This document shows positions 42,509 through 52,332 of a DNA stretch of 64,000 nucleotides, in pieces. The position numbers and the translations under genes are program-made. Below the pieces are notes generated by a model. The model searched no databases. It worked only from the letters and a program-made list of their open reading frames with translations, and was not told the DNA's origin. The stretch is from Emiliania huxleyi CCMP1516 (Eukaryota; Haptophyta; Isochrysidales; Noelaerhabdaceae): NCBI RefSeq assembly GCF_000372725.1, contig NW_005201004.1, positions 32,077-96,076 of the forward strand, read 5' to 3'. The stretch's first letter is position 1. Each line of letters starts with the position of its first letter.

Positions 42509-44707
42509 ATGCCAAACTTGGTAGTGCACGATGCTGCACTCGCGGCGAAGCGGGAGGCGCTCGCCGCCGCGCAGTCGGCGGCGATGGTGCGGCCGGCTGG
42601 CGGTTACGGCGCGACGGCGCTCTCCAAGCCGGACCCGAATGCTCCAGCCCAGCGCGCCGAGCGAGTCCGCCGCCTTCAGTTCATGGTGCGCGAGCGCGAG
42701 GAGGAGCGGCGGCGGCAGCGGGGAGAGAAGGTGAAGCCGTTCTCTCGAAAGAAGAATTACTACGACCGGCTCGGCCTCCCGCGCGACTGCTCGGCGGCAG
42801 AGGTGCGGCGCGCATTCCGGCGCCTCTCGCTGCTTTTCCACCCGGACAAGCAGCTCGGAAAGAGCGACGAGGAGGTGGCGGCGGCGTCGGTCCTCTTCCG
42901 TGAGCTGTGCGAGGTGCGCCGGGAAGCCGCAGCCCTTCGACAGCCCTCCTGTAGAGACACGGCAGCCCTTCGACAGCGCTCATGGGACGAGGCGGCGGTG
43001 TCCTGGACATGTCCGCGAGGGTGCGCACGCATTGTCACCACAGGCGCACGAGTGCTTGGCGGACGAGCCGACGCGGCGCGAGTACGACCAGATGCTCGCC
43101 GCCAAGGCGTGTCACGTGCCTCCGGGACACTTCCGAGACCCTTCCGAGACGCCTCCGTGACCCTTGGTGTAGGAGCTCCTCCCTCGGAGGGACGTGCCGC
43201 TCGACGATCTCGAGGCGGCTTACCGCGCCGCGCAGCCGCCGCGCCGCCGCGCGCCTCCCGTCTACATCGAGGTGCGAGATGTGGGGAGATCTCGGGAGAT
43301 GTGGGGAGATCTCGGGAGATGTGGGGAGGAGGAGATCCCGCCTAGATCGGATGCGGACTCGCGAGCTGCACAAGCGGGCGCCTTCTCGCACACCCTTTTG
43401 GCACACCCTCACCCTTCTCACAGGTCCTCCTCGGCCTCGCGGAGCTGCACCGCGGCACCGAGGCGACAGTCCGCCACGTGCGGAGAGACGCGGCGCGCAG
43501 GAGCGTCGAGCTGGCCTTGCTGCTGCAGCTGCCCGCAGGCACTCCCTCCGGGGCAGAGCTCGTGTTTGAACGGCTCGGCGACGCAGGCGGCGGCGGCGAG
43601 GCAGGGGCGGGAGATGTCGTCTGCGTCGTCCGCGAGGTTTGCGCAGCCCGAGAGGAGGGGGGAGAGGGGAGGGGAGGGGAGGAGGAGGCTGCCCCCGCAG
43701 ACCCGCTCCGCTCCTCGCTCTTATCTCCCCATATCTCCCCATATCTCTCCAAATCTCCCCTTATCTCCCCTTATCTCCCCATCTCTCCCCGCAGGCGGAG
43801 GACGCGCTCTTCAGCCGCCAAGGCGACCTCTCCCAGCTCTCGACCGCCCGTCCCAGACGCGTCCACACGACACGTCCGAGACACGTCCCACAGCTCTCGC
43901 CCGCCCGTCCTACGACACGTCCACGACGCGTCCCCCCCCTCCCCCCGCAGGCGACGACCTCGTCCACGTCTCGCGCAGGCAGGCGCTGCCGCACGAGCTG
44001 CTGCTGCTGCTGGAGGCGAGCCGGCCCTCCCCGCCTCCGCCTCCTCACCTCCGCCTCCTCACCTCCGCCTCCTCACCTCCTCCGCCTCCTCACCTCCTCC
44101 GCCTCCTCACCTCCTCCGCCTCCTCACCTCCTCCGCCTCCTCACCTCCTCCGCCTCCTCACCTCCTCCGCTGCTCGAGGTGCCGACCCTCGAAGGCGGGA
44201 CGCGCCTCGCTGTCGGGAGCACGCTGCTGCCCCGACTCGTGCGGGGCTGCGAGCAGGGCCAGCTCCGGCTGCCTCGGCTCGGCCTGGCCACCTCCGCAGG
44301 CCTGCCGGCCCATATCTCCCCTATCTCCCCCTATCTCCCCCTATCTCCCGCGCCTGGCCACCTCCGCAGGCCTGCCGACGCGAGCGGTGGGCGGCGAGCC
44401 TTGCGACGGGGTCGCGACGGCGCGGCTGCGGCGCGAGGTCGGGGAGGCGGAGGAGGAGGCCGTCGCTGTCTCCGAGGACGGCACTGCGCTCGCTGCCCGA
44501 GGCGCTCACTCCTGCGGCACGGAAGACACTTCCGAGACACTTCCTGCGGCACGGGCACAGGGGAGACGTGTCCGTGACGCGTCCCGTGACGCCCGGTCGC
44601 ATCCCGCAGGCGACCTCATCCTGATCTTTGGCGCGCGCGCCGCCAGCGCAGCGGCGGGGCGAGAGCACTTCCCCCAGCCTCCCCACGCCAACGGGTCAGT
44701 GAGTTAG
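42509..44707 (+). CDS. DnaJ (Hsp40)-type chaperone
   Basis: Multi-exon. Exon 1, 42509-42913, includes most of the J domain: KKNYYDRLGLPRDCSAAEVR, then FRRLSLLFHPDKQLG with the invariant HPD. Exon 2, 43044-43106, completes it (AHECLADEPTRREYDQMLAA). Exons 43173-43271 and 43424-43636 follow; the latter ends GDVVCVVRE, like the D-V-V-[FV]-x-[IV] strand of the DnaJ C-terminal peptide-binding domain. Later exons near 43955-44030 (GDDLVHVSRRQALPHELLLL), 44180-44310 and 44353-44500 continue this domain, and GDLILIFG near 44611 is its usual last strand. The J domain sits about 80 residues in, with no Gly/Phe region. Stop TAG at 44705, but TCA|GTGAGT just before is a perfect donor, so the frame could continue. 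It should stimulate an Hsp70 ATPase in the cytosol or an organelle. Confidence 0.7.
44283..44377 (+). repeat. Exon-edge duplication, 70-bp offset
   Basis: CCTGGCCACCTCCGCAGGCC begins identical 25-base copies at 44283 and 44353, with CCCATATCTCCCCTATCTCC between. Both copies contain CCGCAG|GCCTGCCG, usable as GC donor in the first and AG acceptor in the second. Confidence 0.8.
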
Positions 44708-44716
44708 GGGTCGCCG

Positions 44717-47700
44717 GTGCTCCGCAGGCGCCTTCATATCCTCACCGGCCTCCCCGCACCGCCCCTCCTCCTTCTCGGCCCTCGCCCTCGCCCGGCGCCA
44801 TCGCCGCACAGCGCGGCTGGCCAGGCGCGGCAGATCTGGGGAGATCTGGGGAGATCTGGGGAGAGATCTCAGCCGCACAGCGCGGTCGGCCAGGCGCAGG
44901 AGATATGGGGAGATCTGGGGAGATGTGGGGAGATATGGGGAGATATGGGGAGATGTCTCTGGCCAGGCGCGGCTCGGCGCTCTGGCGAGGGCGATCGTGC
45001 CTCCGCTGGCGACGCGCGTGCTTCCTGCCGCTGCGGCGCGGCTGCTTGCGCTCTCCTCTTGCGGGCGCGGCGCCCCTCCCCCGCCCGGCCTCACGCCCCC
45101 GCCCGGCCAGCCGCCGACCGGCCACCTGCTCTGGGTGCGGCTGGGTGGGGCCGGGTTCGGCGCAGCCGAGGCGGCCATCGCTGCGAGGGGGGCGAGGGCT
45201 GGCGCGGGCGGAGCGTCCGGGCGGCGCATCGACGCGTCACGAGGGGCGCTGAGCGGGTGCAGCGCTGCGACTGACGCGGCGTGTGTCGCGCTCTGCCTCG
45301 CCCTGGCGCCAGGGCTGCGCTGCGCAACGCTGTGGCTTCCCACCGACGCGGCCGCGCCGGACTCGGAGGAGGAGGAGGAGGGGGAGGAGGGGGAGGAGGG
45401 GGAGGAGGGGGAGGAGGGGGAGGAGGGGGAGGAGGGGGGGGAGGGGGGGGAGCCTGGCCGCGCGCCAGGCCGCCCCTCCTCCTACCCGCCCCTCCTCGAC
45501 GAGGACGAGGCGGCGGTGCGACACGCGGCGCTCGCTGTGCTCGAGAGTGCCTCTTCGGCGCGAGTGTCGCCCCGAGACTCAGCCGAGGCCTCGCCGGCGA
45601 GTAGGCGCTGGTCGGCCTCGAGCATGAGTGTGAGTATGAAGGAGCATGAGACAGTATGAGCTAGCCGGGAGTAGGCGCTCGTCGTCCTCGAGTGCGACCT
45701 CGGCGTGGGCGGCGGCGGGTGCGCCGCCCTGCCGCTGCCCCCCTCGCCGCTCGCGCCGAGCGAGCCAGTTGGGGGCGAGTACGAGGTGGTTTGGCCGGCG
45801 GGCGTGCGGCTGCGCGCGTCGGCCGACCCGTCGTCTCGCGTGGTTGGTGTGGTGAAGCGCGGGGGTCGACTCGCCGTCAGCGAGAGAAGAGGCGGGTGGG
45901 TGTGCGGCGAGCTGGTCCGCGAGGCGGCGTCGTCCGCACACGGCGTGTCGCCCGCACAGGGGCGAGGCAGGGCGGCGCCGCCTCCCCCGTTGCGGGGGTG
46001 GGCCGCGGCGGACGGAGGGTCGTTCGGCGAGTTGCTCGCACCGCGGGGCGAGGCGGCGGCGGCGGCGGGGGGGGGGGGGCTGCCGCCGGAGCAGCTGCGG
46101 TCTGCCGAGGGGCCGCTGCGCGAGCTGGCGAGGCGTCACCCTTTGCTCGCGTTGCTGCACCGGCGACACAGCCGCCGGCGGGGGTGGCTGCCCGTTCCGG
46201 ACGTGTCCACGACGCGCCGAGGGGAATGGTCCGTAGGCTTGCACACCAGCTGCACCATTCACAGCCGTACTCTTCACAGCTGTGCTGGTCACGAGGCAAT
46301 GGTCCGTAGGCTGCACACAACCGGCGGGATGCCGATCGTCGCCACCGAGGACGCCGTGGCGCTGGTCGGCGCCGCGCCGGCGGAGGGAGGCGCCGCTCGC
46401 CGCGTCGCCGGCGGAGGGAGGGGCGGCGACCAAGGGTCGGCCGCCGCTCTCCTCCCGTGGCTCGTCCGCCCGTTGCGAGGGGAGAGGACCGCGGCGGTCG
46501 CTGCCGCCGCGCTGCCGCCGCCCATCGCCCCGCCGCCCCCGCCGCCCGGGTACGAGCCGCCCCCCTCCCGCGAAGAGGACAAGGGCGAGGTGTGGGAGGT
46601 TCGCTCGCTGCTCGCCGCCGTCGTCGGGCAGGAGGAGAGCTCGCCCTCGCCCATGCCCTCCTCTAGCCGCGCCTCGCCCAGCCCTACCCTCCTCCTGCCC
46701 AGCCGCCTCTCCCGCACCCGACGCCGCGCTGTGCAGCGTCTCTTCACAGCTCCCCGCCGTGAACAGGAGGAGCCTTTCCCCGACCCGATGCCGGGCACGG
46801 GCGAGCTAGGTGGGCAGACCTTCCCGCTTGCGGCAGCACGGCGCTCTCCCCGGAGGAGGGGTGGTTGGGTCGTAGGCCACTTCCTGCGGCTGCTTGCGCC
46901 GGAGGTGCCTCCGCCGGAGCCGACGGACGTGTCGCATCTCGGCGGGAGATAGCCGAGAGATCGCCGAGAGATCGCCGAGATATTACTGGACGTGTCGCCT
47001 CTCGGCGGGCTTGCCCCCTCGCCCGAGCGCTCCCCTCGCGCCCCACGGTGGGGGACCACGGTGGGGCACGCTTCCACGGCAGGCGCGAGAAAGCCAGCGT
47101 CGGCGAAGAAGAAGGCGGCGGCCGCCCGCGACCTCAAGCACGCGGCGCAGGCAGCTCACGCGAAGGCGGAGGAGGCGGCGCCGGCTGCGGCGGAGCAGCC
47201 GCCCGCGCGAGTCGCGCCCGCGAGGCGGAGCGATGTGGCCGAGCTGCGACAGCGCGCGCGGCGGGCGGCGGTGGCGGCGGTCGGTCTGCTCGAGGACGGC
47301 GCTCTCCTCTTTGTTGGCGCGCGGCTCGCGGCGGCGGCGCGAGGCGCGCTGCCGAGCTGCGCGGCGCACGCCGAGCTGCGGCGTCGGGTGGGAGAGGCGC
47401 TGCGGGCGGAGCATGACGAGGCGGCGGGCTTCGAGGTGCGGCTGGCCGCTGTGCCGCGGCGCGAGCGCGACGCGATGGAGCACTACTTTTGCAAGCGGCG
47501 GCACTGGCTGTGCCACCTCTCGCAGAAGGAGCTGTGCCGCTGGTTCAGCTCTGGCGGGTACGAAGCGCCCTCCTTCGGCGCCATCGGCGATCGGCAGCGC
47601 GCTGTGGCGGAGAGGCGCGGTCGCATAGCGGCGTTGCAGGCCGGGCTGGCCGAGGTGCAGGCGCTGCTACTGGAGGAGATGCGCGCAGCTGGATGCACTG

Positions 47701-47717
47701 CCTCTCTGCCCCACTGA
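44717..47717 (+). CDS. SH3b-domain protein, multi-exon, family unclear
   Basis: Plus-strand exons follow the DnaJ gene closely: about 44726-44835, 44960-45600, 45676-46200, 46300-46946 and 46995-47717. The clearest domain is in the third: YEVVWPAGVRLRASADPSSR, then VVGVVKRGGRLAV and GGWVCGELV, the pattern of bacterial-type SH3 (SH3b) domains, with a closing LRGWAAADGG. The second exon has a long poly-Glu tract (45365-45450). The last is Lys/Ala-rich and ends with ERDAMEHYFCKRRHWLCHL, then LCRWFSSGGYEAPSFG. No ATG begins the first exon, so this may be part of the DnaJ transcript or have a start I missed. At least four introns here carry exon-edge duplications. Function unknown. Confidence 0.45.
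44804..44972 (+). repeat. Exon-edge triplication with GGGAGATAT satellite
   Basis: CCGCACAGCGCGG-x-TGGCCAGG occurs at 44804 and, slightly changed, at 44873 (offset 69). CTGGCCAGGCGCGG recurs at 44959 (about two units further). The spacers are runs of GGGAGATCTG and GGGAGATATG. Confidence 0.8.
45601..45696 (+). repeat. Exon-edge duplication, 70-bp offset
   Basis: GTAGGCGCTGGTCGGCCTCG at 45601 and GTAGGCGCTCGTCGTCCTCG at 45671. The spacer has GAGTGTGAGTATGAAGGAGC. Both copies give TAG|GCGCT. Confidence 0.75.
46225..46318 (+). repeat. Exon-edge duplication, 72-bp offset
   Basis: AATGGTCCGTAGGCTTGCAC at 46225 and AATGGTCCGTAGGCTGCACA at 46297 flank a spacer with internal inverted pieces (ACAGCCGTACTCTTCACAGC). 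Both contain CCGTAG|GCT. Confidence 0.75.
46926..47009 (+). repeat. Exon-edge duplication, 63-bp offset
   Basis: GACGTGTCGCATCTCGGCGG at 46926 and GACGTGTCGCCTCTCGGCGG at 46989, with AGATAGCCGAGAGATCGCC units between. The duplicated codons read DVS-x-LGG. Confidence 0.75.
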
Positions 47718-47915
47718 GGTGTTTAACCGTCGTGGTTCTCGGCTGTGTGTCCCGTGTGTGGTGACTGGTGTGTGGTTTTGTCTTTTGACCGGGTGTCGTT
47801 GCACTGTTGTGTCTTGTGAGCCGTTCAACCCGCGTTCTTTTACAGTAAGAGTAACGCGAAACGGTGAGACGACCAACACACATACGTGAGTCCGAAGCGC
47901 GAAGGACCTCAGCTG
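47718..47915. other. Short intergenic region between convergent genes
   Basis: The 3' ends of the SH3b gene (plus) and the allantoinase gene (minus) face each other here. T/G-rich (GTGTGTGGTTTTGTCTTTTG) and non-coding. Confidence 0.5.
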
Positions 47916-49520
47916 TCAGCTGTCAGCCTCTATCGCCCTCTCAGTCTCACGCCTGAGGAGCATGCCGCACGCCGGTCCGTGGGACGGTCCCTCGATGCTC
48001 TCGGGGTCGGCGGAAAAGGCGCGCCGCCCCCGCACGAGCGTGAGCCGCACCCGGCCAAGCAACCCGCTCCTGCCCGCGTAGGGGCTCCCGGCGTGGCGCG
48101 TGTACAGCCTGTCCGAGACGCCCGGCGCCTCAGGCGACCAGACGACCAGGTCGGCGTCCATCCCCGCCGCAATGCGCCCCTTGCGCGCAGTGAGCCCCGC
48201 GAGGGTCGCAGGCCCCTCCGACCACCAGTGGGACAGGTTGGTCAGCGACCAGCCCCGAGACGCCGCGGCCGTCCACGTCGCCTGCAGCGAGGACTGCAGC
48301 CCCGAGATGCCCGCCCACGCGGTGAGAAAGTCGCCCGAGGAGAGCGCGCGCAGCTCGGGGGCGCAGGGCGAGTGGTCGCTCGCGATGAGGTCGACTGTGC
48401 CGTCGGAGAGCCCCTCCCACAGCCCCTCCCGGTTGGCCGCGCCGCGGATCGGCGGGAGGCACTTGAGGCGCGTCTCGCCGTCCGGGACCTCCTCCGCGCT
48501 GAACACGAGGTAGTGCGGGCACGTCTCCACCGACAGCCGTCCGCCACTCGCCCGCTTGGCCTGCCGCAGCAGAGGCAGCGATCCGGCGTCCGACAGGTGG
48601 ACCACGTGGGCTCGCAATGAAGGGATCTCTTCCACGAGGCCGACGAGCGCCTCGATGGCTCGCCGCTCGAACAGGGGCGGGCGAGTCGCGAGGAAGGTGG
48701 CGAAGCGGCGAGAGGCGTTGGGGTCGGCCGTGATGTCGGGCTGCAGCGCCTCCATCTCCGCGGTGGTCATCAGTTCGCAGTGGACGAGGAGGGGCACCGC
48801 CGCGCTCACCGCCGCCTTCGCTGCTGTCCGCAACTCGTCTGGGTGAACCGCCTCGTAGCCCGCGGAGCGAGGGAGCGGCGAGAGGAACGCCTTGAGCCCG
48901 AGGACGCGCTCGTCGGCGAGCAGCGGCTGGAGGCTGCCCAGACTCGAGGGCACGACGCCGCCCCACAGCCCAACGTCGCAGTGCAGCCCCTCGGCGGCGG
49001 CCTTTGCCACCTCCGCCTCGAGAGCATCCACGCTAACGGTCGGCGGCAAGGAGTTGAGCGGCATCCCGACAATGGTTGTAATGCCGCCGGCAGCGGCGGC
49101 TTTCGTCGCGGTGGCGTAGCCCTCCCAGCCGCGGCCTCCCACGGCGGATACGTGCACATGTACGTCGATGAGGCCGGGCGAGATTGCCTCTCCGCGAAAG
49201 TCCTCAAAGCGGAGGCCTCGCGCACGAGCGTAGGCGGCGGCGGCCTCAGGCGCAGCCTGTTCGACATGCATGATGGCCCCACCATCGTCGACGTGCACGA
49301 GCGCCGGCGCCACCCCGGACGGCAGCACGACACGGTCGGAGTACAGCACGGAGGCTGTGACGGCGCACGCCACCGAGGTTCCTGCCGGCGGGGCGTGCGG
49401 CTGGAGGTCGGCGAGCGGCTGCGCAGGCCGGAGGACGAGGAGGGCAAAGATGAGCGCGTAGAGCCCGAACGCGTGTAAGGCGCAGGCGACAGCCGTCCAG
49501 CGAGCGAGCCTCTCTGGCAT
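47916..49520 (-). CDS. Allantoinase (cyclic amidohydrolase) with N-terminal membrane segment
   Basis: 534 residues in one exon from the ATG at 49520. A hydrophobic N-terminus (ALHAFGLYALIFALLVL) is a signal anchor or ER signal. The cyclic amidohydrolase motifs are complete: ISPGLIDVHVHVS (metal-binding HxH), AAAAGGITTIVGMPLNSLPP, LGLKAFLS (lysine that is carbamylated to bridge the two zincs), LLVHCE and VVHLSDA (metal histidines), SVETCPHYL, and DLIASDHSPC (catalytic aspartate). The MPLNS-x-PP and CPHYL blocks are typical of allantoinases rather than dihydropyrimidinases. It should open the allantoin ring to allantoate in purine (ureide) breakdown, allowing recovery of nitrogen. The N-terminal segment suggests an ER or peroxisome-linked membrane location, as for plant allantoinase. 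The frame is open upstream of 49520 but has only a GTG. Confidence 0.88.
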   Translation of the reverse strand: MPERLARWTAVACALHAFGLYALIFALLVLRPAQPLADLQPHAPPAGTSVACAVTASVLYSDRVVLPSGVAPALVHVDDGGAIMHVEQAAPEAAAAYARARGLRFEDFRGEAISPGLIDVHVHVSAVGGRGWEGYATATKAAAAGGITTIVGMPLNSLPPTVSVDALEAEVAKAAAEGLHCDVGLWGGVVPSSLGSLQPLLADERVLGLKAFLSPLPRSAGYEAVHPDELRTAAKAAVSAAVPLLVHCELMTTAEMEALQPDITADPNASRRFATFLATRPPLFERRAIEALVGLVEEIPSLRAHVVHLSDAGSLPLLRQAKRASGGRLSVETCPHYLVFSAEEVPDGETRLKCLPPIRGAANREGLWEGLSDGTVDLIASDHSPCAPELRALSSGDFLTAWAGISGLQSSLQATWTAAASRGWSLTNLSHWWSEGPATLAGLTARKGRIAAGMDADLVVWSPEAPGVSDRLYTRHAGSPYAGRSGLLGRVRLTLVRGRRAFSADPESIEGPSHGPACGMLLRRETERAIEADS

Positions 49521-50643
49521 GAGGCAGCCGGCGACAGCGGTTCGCGCCAGACTGCAACCTCCAGCTCCTCGGCGATGAGGTTGAAGTGACTGGGGCACCT
49601 AAAGTGCTCCAATGCTAATAATTAATGCTGGGGCGAGATACTTCCAACCTGCTCAAAAAGTTCTCTTGCTCCAAGCGCTTGCGCTTCGGCGGTTAGTGGT
49701 GCACTAACCTCCGAGAAACCCTTCGGGTCGCTCCTCATCGCAAACCCTGTCAGCAGAGTCCTCCTGCGGGAATGTACGTAAGAGCTACATACACTGAAAA
49801 ACCCCGAGAGGCGTGGGAGTACCTCGCCACAGCTCCAATGCACCTGCTCCAAGTGCACCGCTTGTGTTTGCGTTTTTTTTGAGCTAGCCTTCGATGTTAG
49901 AAACAAACGGAAGGCGGACATGGCAATCGCTCTCGGGCCCACAGACATCCCGCACACCCGCCGCCCCCCGCGCGCGCCCCACCCCGGCCGGGAGAAAGGG
50001 GAGTGACAGTTTGGGACGGCGACAGACGAGATACCTCGCACTCCATGTGCGAGAACGCAGGTAAATGTAAGCCGGATGGCTCACAGGCCACCTCTTGCGC
50101 CCCGAGCTGACCATCTACCGCACTGAACACTTCAGCCCCCTTGCTCCCAACCCATCCACCTCGCCTCGGGCCGCGCTGCGCGATCTCGGGCGATCTCGCG
50201 CTATCTCGGGCGATCTCGGGGCCGCGCCGCGCTATCTCGGCACTCGGGCGATCTCGGAGCGTCGCTCGCGCGGTGGCACACCTGCTCAAAAAGGAAGGGC
50301 CCGGTTGGAGCCACGGGGCTCACGTGCTCGCTCGGTGCGCCGCCTCACTCTGCGCCATTTTTAGCTTACTGGGAGAAAAGAGAGAGGGGGTTGAGGAACC
50401 GGAGTAACAGATTTGGGCTCATGCGCCTGCTCTTCTTCTTGCTCGCCGTGGCACGACAAGGGCGCGGACTGGCCGGCGGACTGGCACACACACCGGCTCA
50501 CCACCGGAGCCGCGAATGTTACTCAGGCAAACTGGGCATCCCTGCCTTGGGGTGTTTTCTTTCTTTCTGCGCCTCGCCGGGAGCGCCCCGGAGCCCGGAG
50601 GGCACTTCACACTAACACGCGGCTCCAGCCTCCAGGACAGCGC
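49521..50643. other. Intergenic, no gene seen
   Basis: No coding signal. At 50170-50260 GGGCGATCTCG and CGCTATCTCGG units form a short minisatellite like those inside introns elsewhere. Confidence 0.4.
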
Positions 50644-51166
50644 TTACAGCAGCCTCCCCAGCGAGGCAGCGGCGACGCCGAGGGCGGCGAAGAGCGCCTG
50701 CGCGAGCGGGGGTAATGATCATCAATGTCTGAGCTGGTCAGGAACGGTAGGAGGGTCTCCGTTGGAGATAGAGAGAAGGAGAGGGGTGAGTGAGATCTGC
50801 AGAGTTCGCGCGGGCCGGAGGCCAAACACACCATCATCGAGACGTCAAAGATGCGCCTGCGCCACTGAATGCCGCCCCTGAACACCTTGAGCCGTTGGTC
50901 TGCCGGCAGGTGCACGTCCCCAGGGGCCAGGGGCAGGGCCGGTACGATAGGATGTGGACGGTGTCGCCCACCCACGCGGAGAACAGTGCCGGTGTCCTTT
51001 CGCTTTCCGTTGTGGCAGCCCATGTAGTTGTAGCCCAAACACAAAGTGCAAAGAAGGCTCGGGCCCAGACGCACTCAGGGTCGGAGAACTTGAGGGGAAA
51101 GGCTGCCTGCAAGCATCCCCGGAGCAGTCGTCGTGTGGGGCTGGCTAGGCTAGTGGTTGCGTGCAT
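50644..51166 (-). CDS. Fragmentary gene, possible two to three exons, unknown
   Basis: On the minus strand a terminal exon near 50705-50644 (acceptor CGCGCAG|GCG; ALFAALGVAAASLGRLL then stop) and an upstream exon ending near 50850 (LAPGDVHLPADQRLKVFRGG, IQWRRRIFD, then a GT donor) have coding bias. Further upstream, FPLKFSDPECVWARAFFALC lies in another frame. I could not join them in one consistent frame, so this may be a decayed gene. No family recognised. Confidence 0.3.
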
Positions 51167-51388
51167 GCACTAGTCTGCGCCTTTAGCACTTTCCACAGAG
51201 CTTGAGTTTGTCCCGGGGAGAGGAACTGGCCCGTCGCCTCGTCGCGGCGCGCGTTCTTTTTAATTGAATTCAAAAAAAGAATTTTTACCACAAAAGAAAT
51301 CAGAGCTTTTACTGCGGCACCGTCGTGTGTGTCTCTCGCGCACCGGACCGGAAGCTGTTCCGCATTCATCTACCCTTGAAGCCAGAGA
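51167..51388 (+). promoter_or_regulatory. Upstream region of MinE gene with AT-rich element
   Basis: AATTGAATTCAAAAAAAGAA and TTTTTACCACAAAAGAAATC (51262-51301) make a markedly AT-rich patch about 90-125 bases before the start. It contains the AAATTCTTTTT word in reverse orientation (51275-51285). Confidence 0.4.
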
Positions 51389-51820
51389 ATGCGATTTTCA
51401 CTGGCCCTAACGCTGCTCTCTGCCGCCAGCGCGCTCGTGCTCCCGCATGCGCCGGCGGTGGCGCCGCGCGCGCCGCCTCGCGCCGCCTCGCCGGAGATGC
51501 TGGGCGTGCTCGACCGGCTCACGGAGCTCCTCTTTCCTGACTCGAAGAGCGGCACGAGCAGCACTGCAGTCAGCCGCCTCAAGGTGGTGCTGGCGAACGA
51601 CCGCACGGGCGTGGACGAGGCGACCATGCGCCAGATCCGCAGCGAGATACAGGACGTCGTGACCAAGTACCTGGCGATCGACGAGGAGGGCGTCAACTTC
51701 GACGTCATGACCGACGACCGGCTGACGCTGCTGACGGCAACCTTCCCGATTCTGAGCCAGACGAAGGGCGGCGGGAAGGTGCGCGCGCTACAGATGGACG
51801 TCGCGACCAACGACGGCTAG
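51389..51820 (+). CDS. minE: Plastid-targeted MinE, division-site topological specificity factor
   Basis: 143 residues, single exon. Residues 1-16 are a signal peptide (MRFSLALTLLSAASA), followed by LVLPHAPAV and an Ala/Pro/Arg-rich transit-like stretch, the two-part presequence expected for a secondary plastid. Leucine replaces the usual phenylalanine at the boundary. From about residue 60 the MinE fold is clear: AVSRLKVVLANDRTGVDEAT (MinD-binding/anti-MinCD helix region), MRQIRSEIQDVVTKYLAID, and MTDDRLTLLTATFPI, the topological specificity strand. MinE stimulates MinD ATPase and helps set the FtsZ ring at the middle of the organelle. Nuclear copies are relics of the cyanobacterial ancestor. 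MinD is not in this window. Confidence 0.88.
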   Translation: MRFSLALTLLSAASALVLPHAPAVAPRAPPRAASPEMLGVLDRLTELLFPDSKSGTSSTAVSRLKVVLANDRTGVDEATMRQIRSEIQDVVTKYLAIDEEGVNFDVMTDDRLTLLTATFPILSQTKGGGKVRALQMDVATNDG

Positions 51821-52332
51821 ACGCTGTGGCCTGTACCTGACCTGTGTGCCCCTACCCCCCTCACACACGTCCACCGCAACCAAATCTCACCCGCAGGTAG
51901 CGTATGATCTGTGAGTGTGTGCTTCCGCCTTTGTGATGAGCTGGACTCGTCCGTACAATATATCATCTGAGAGCTTTGGTTTTTGCGCACACACGTCGTG
52001 ATGCGCGCGCGCTGGCCGCTGGCGCTGCTGCGCCACCCGCCACGCCACACACACAGCACACTCTCACGCACAGTTGAAATAAATTTATTTCACACACACG
52101 TATAAATCGTATTCGTACATAGATCCGTACTCTGTGTGGGTGTGTGTCGGTGACACCGTGTGTGTCCACGCGCCACGCCGTATATATCTAATATCTCACC
52201 ATTACACTGTATCGCTATCATGTGTACACCCCAAAACCGGGGAGGACTTTCTGGCAGCCCGGTGAGCCTCTCGCGTGCATGCGGCGCCTGCACATGTAGA
52301 GCCGTACGCGCATAATCGACGCGGTCCCTTTC
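51821..52332. other. Intergenic between convergent genes
   Basis: AT-rich pieces (AATAAATTTATTTCACAC at 52079-52096, ACGCCGTATATATCTAATAT at about 52175-52194) probably belong to 3' ends of the MinE and codanin genes. No coding signal. Confidence 0.45.
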
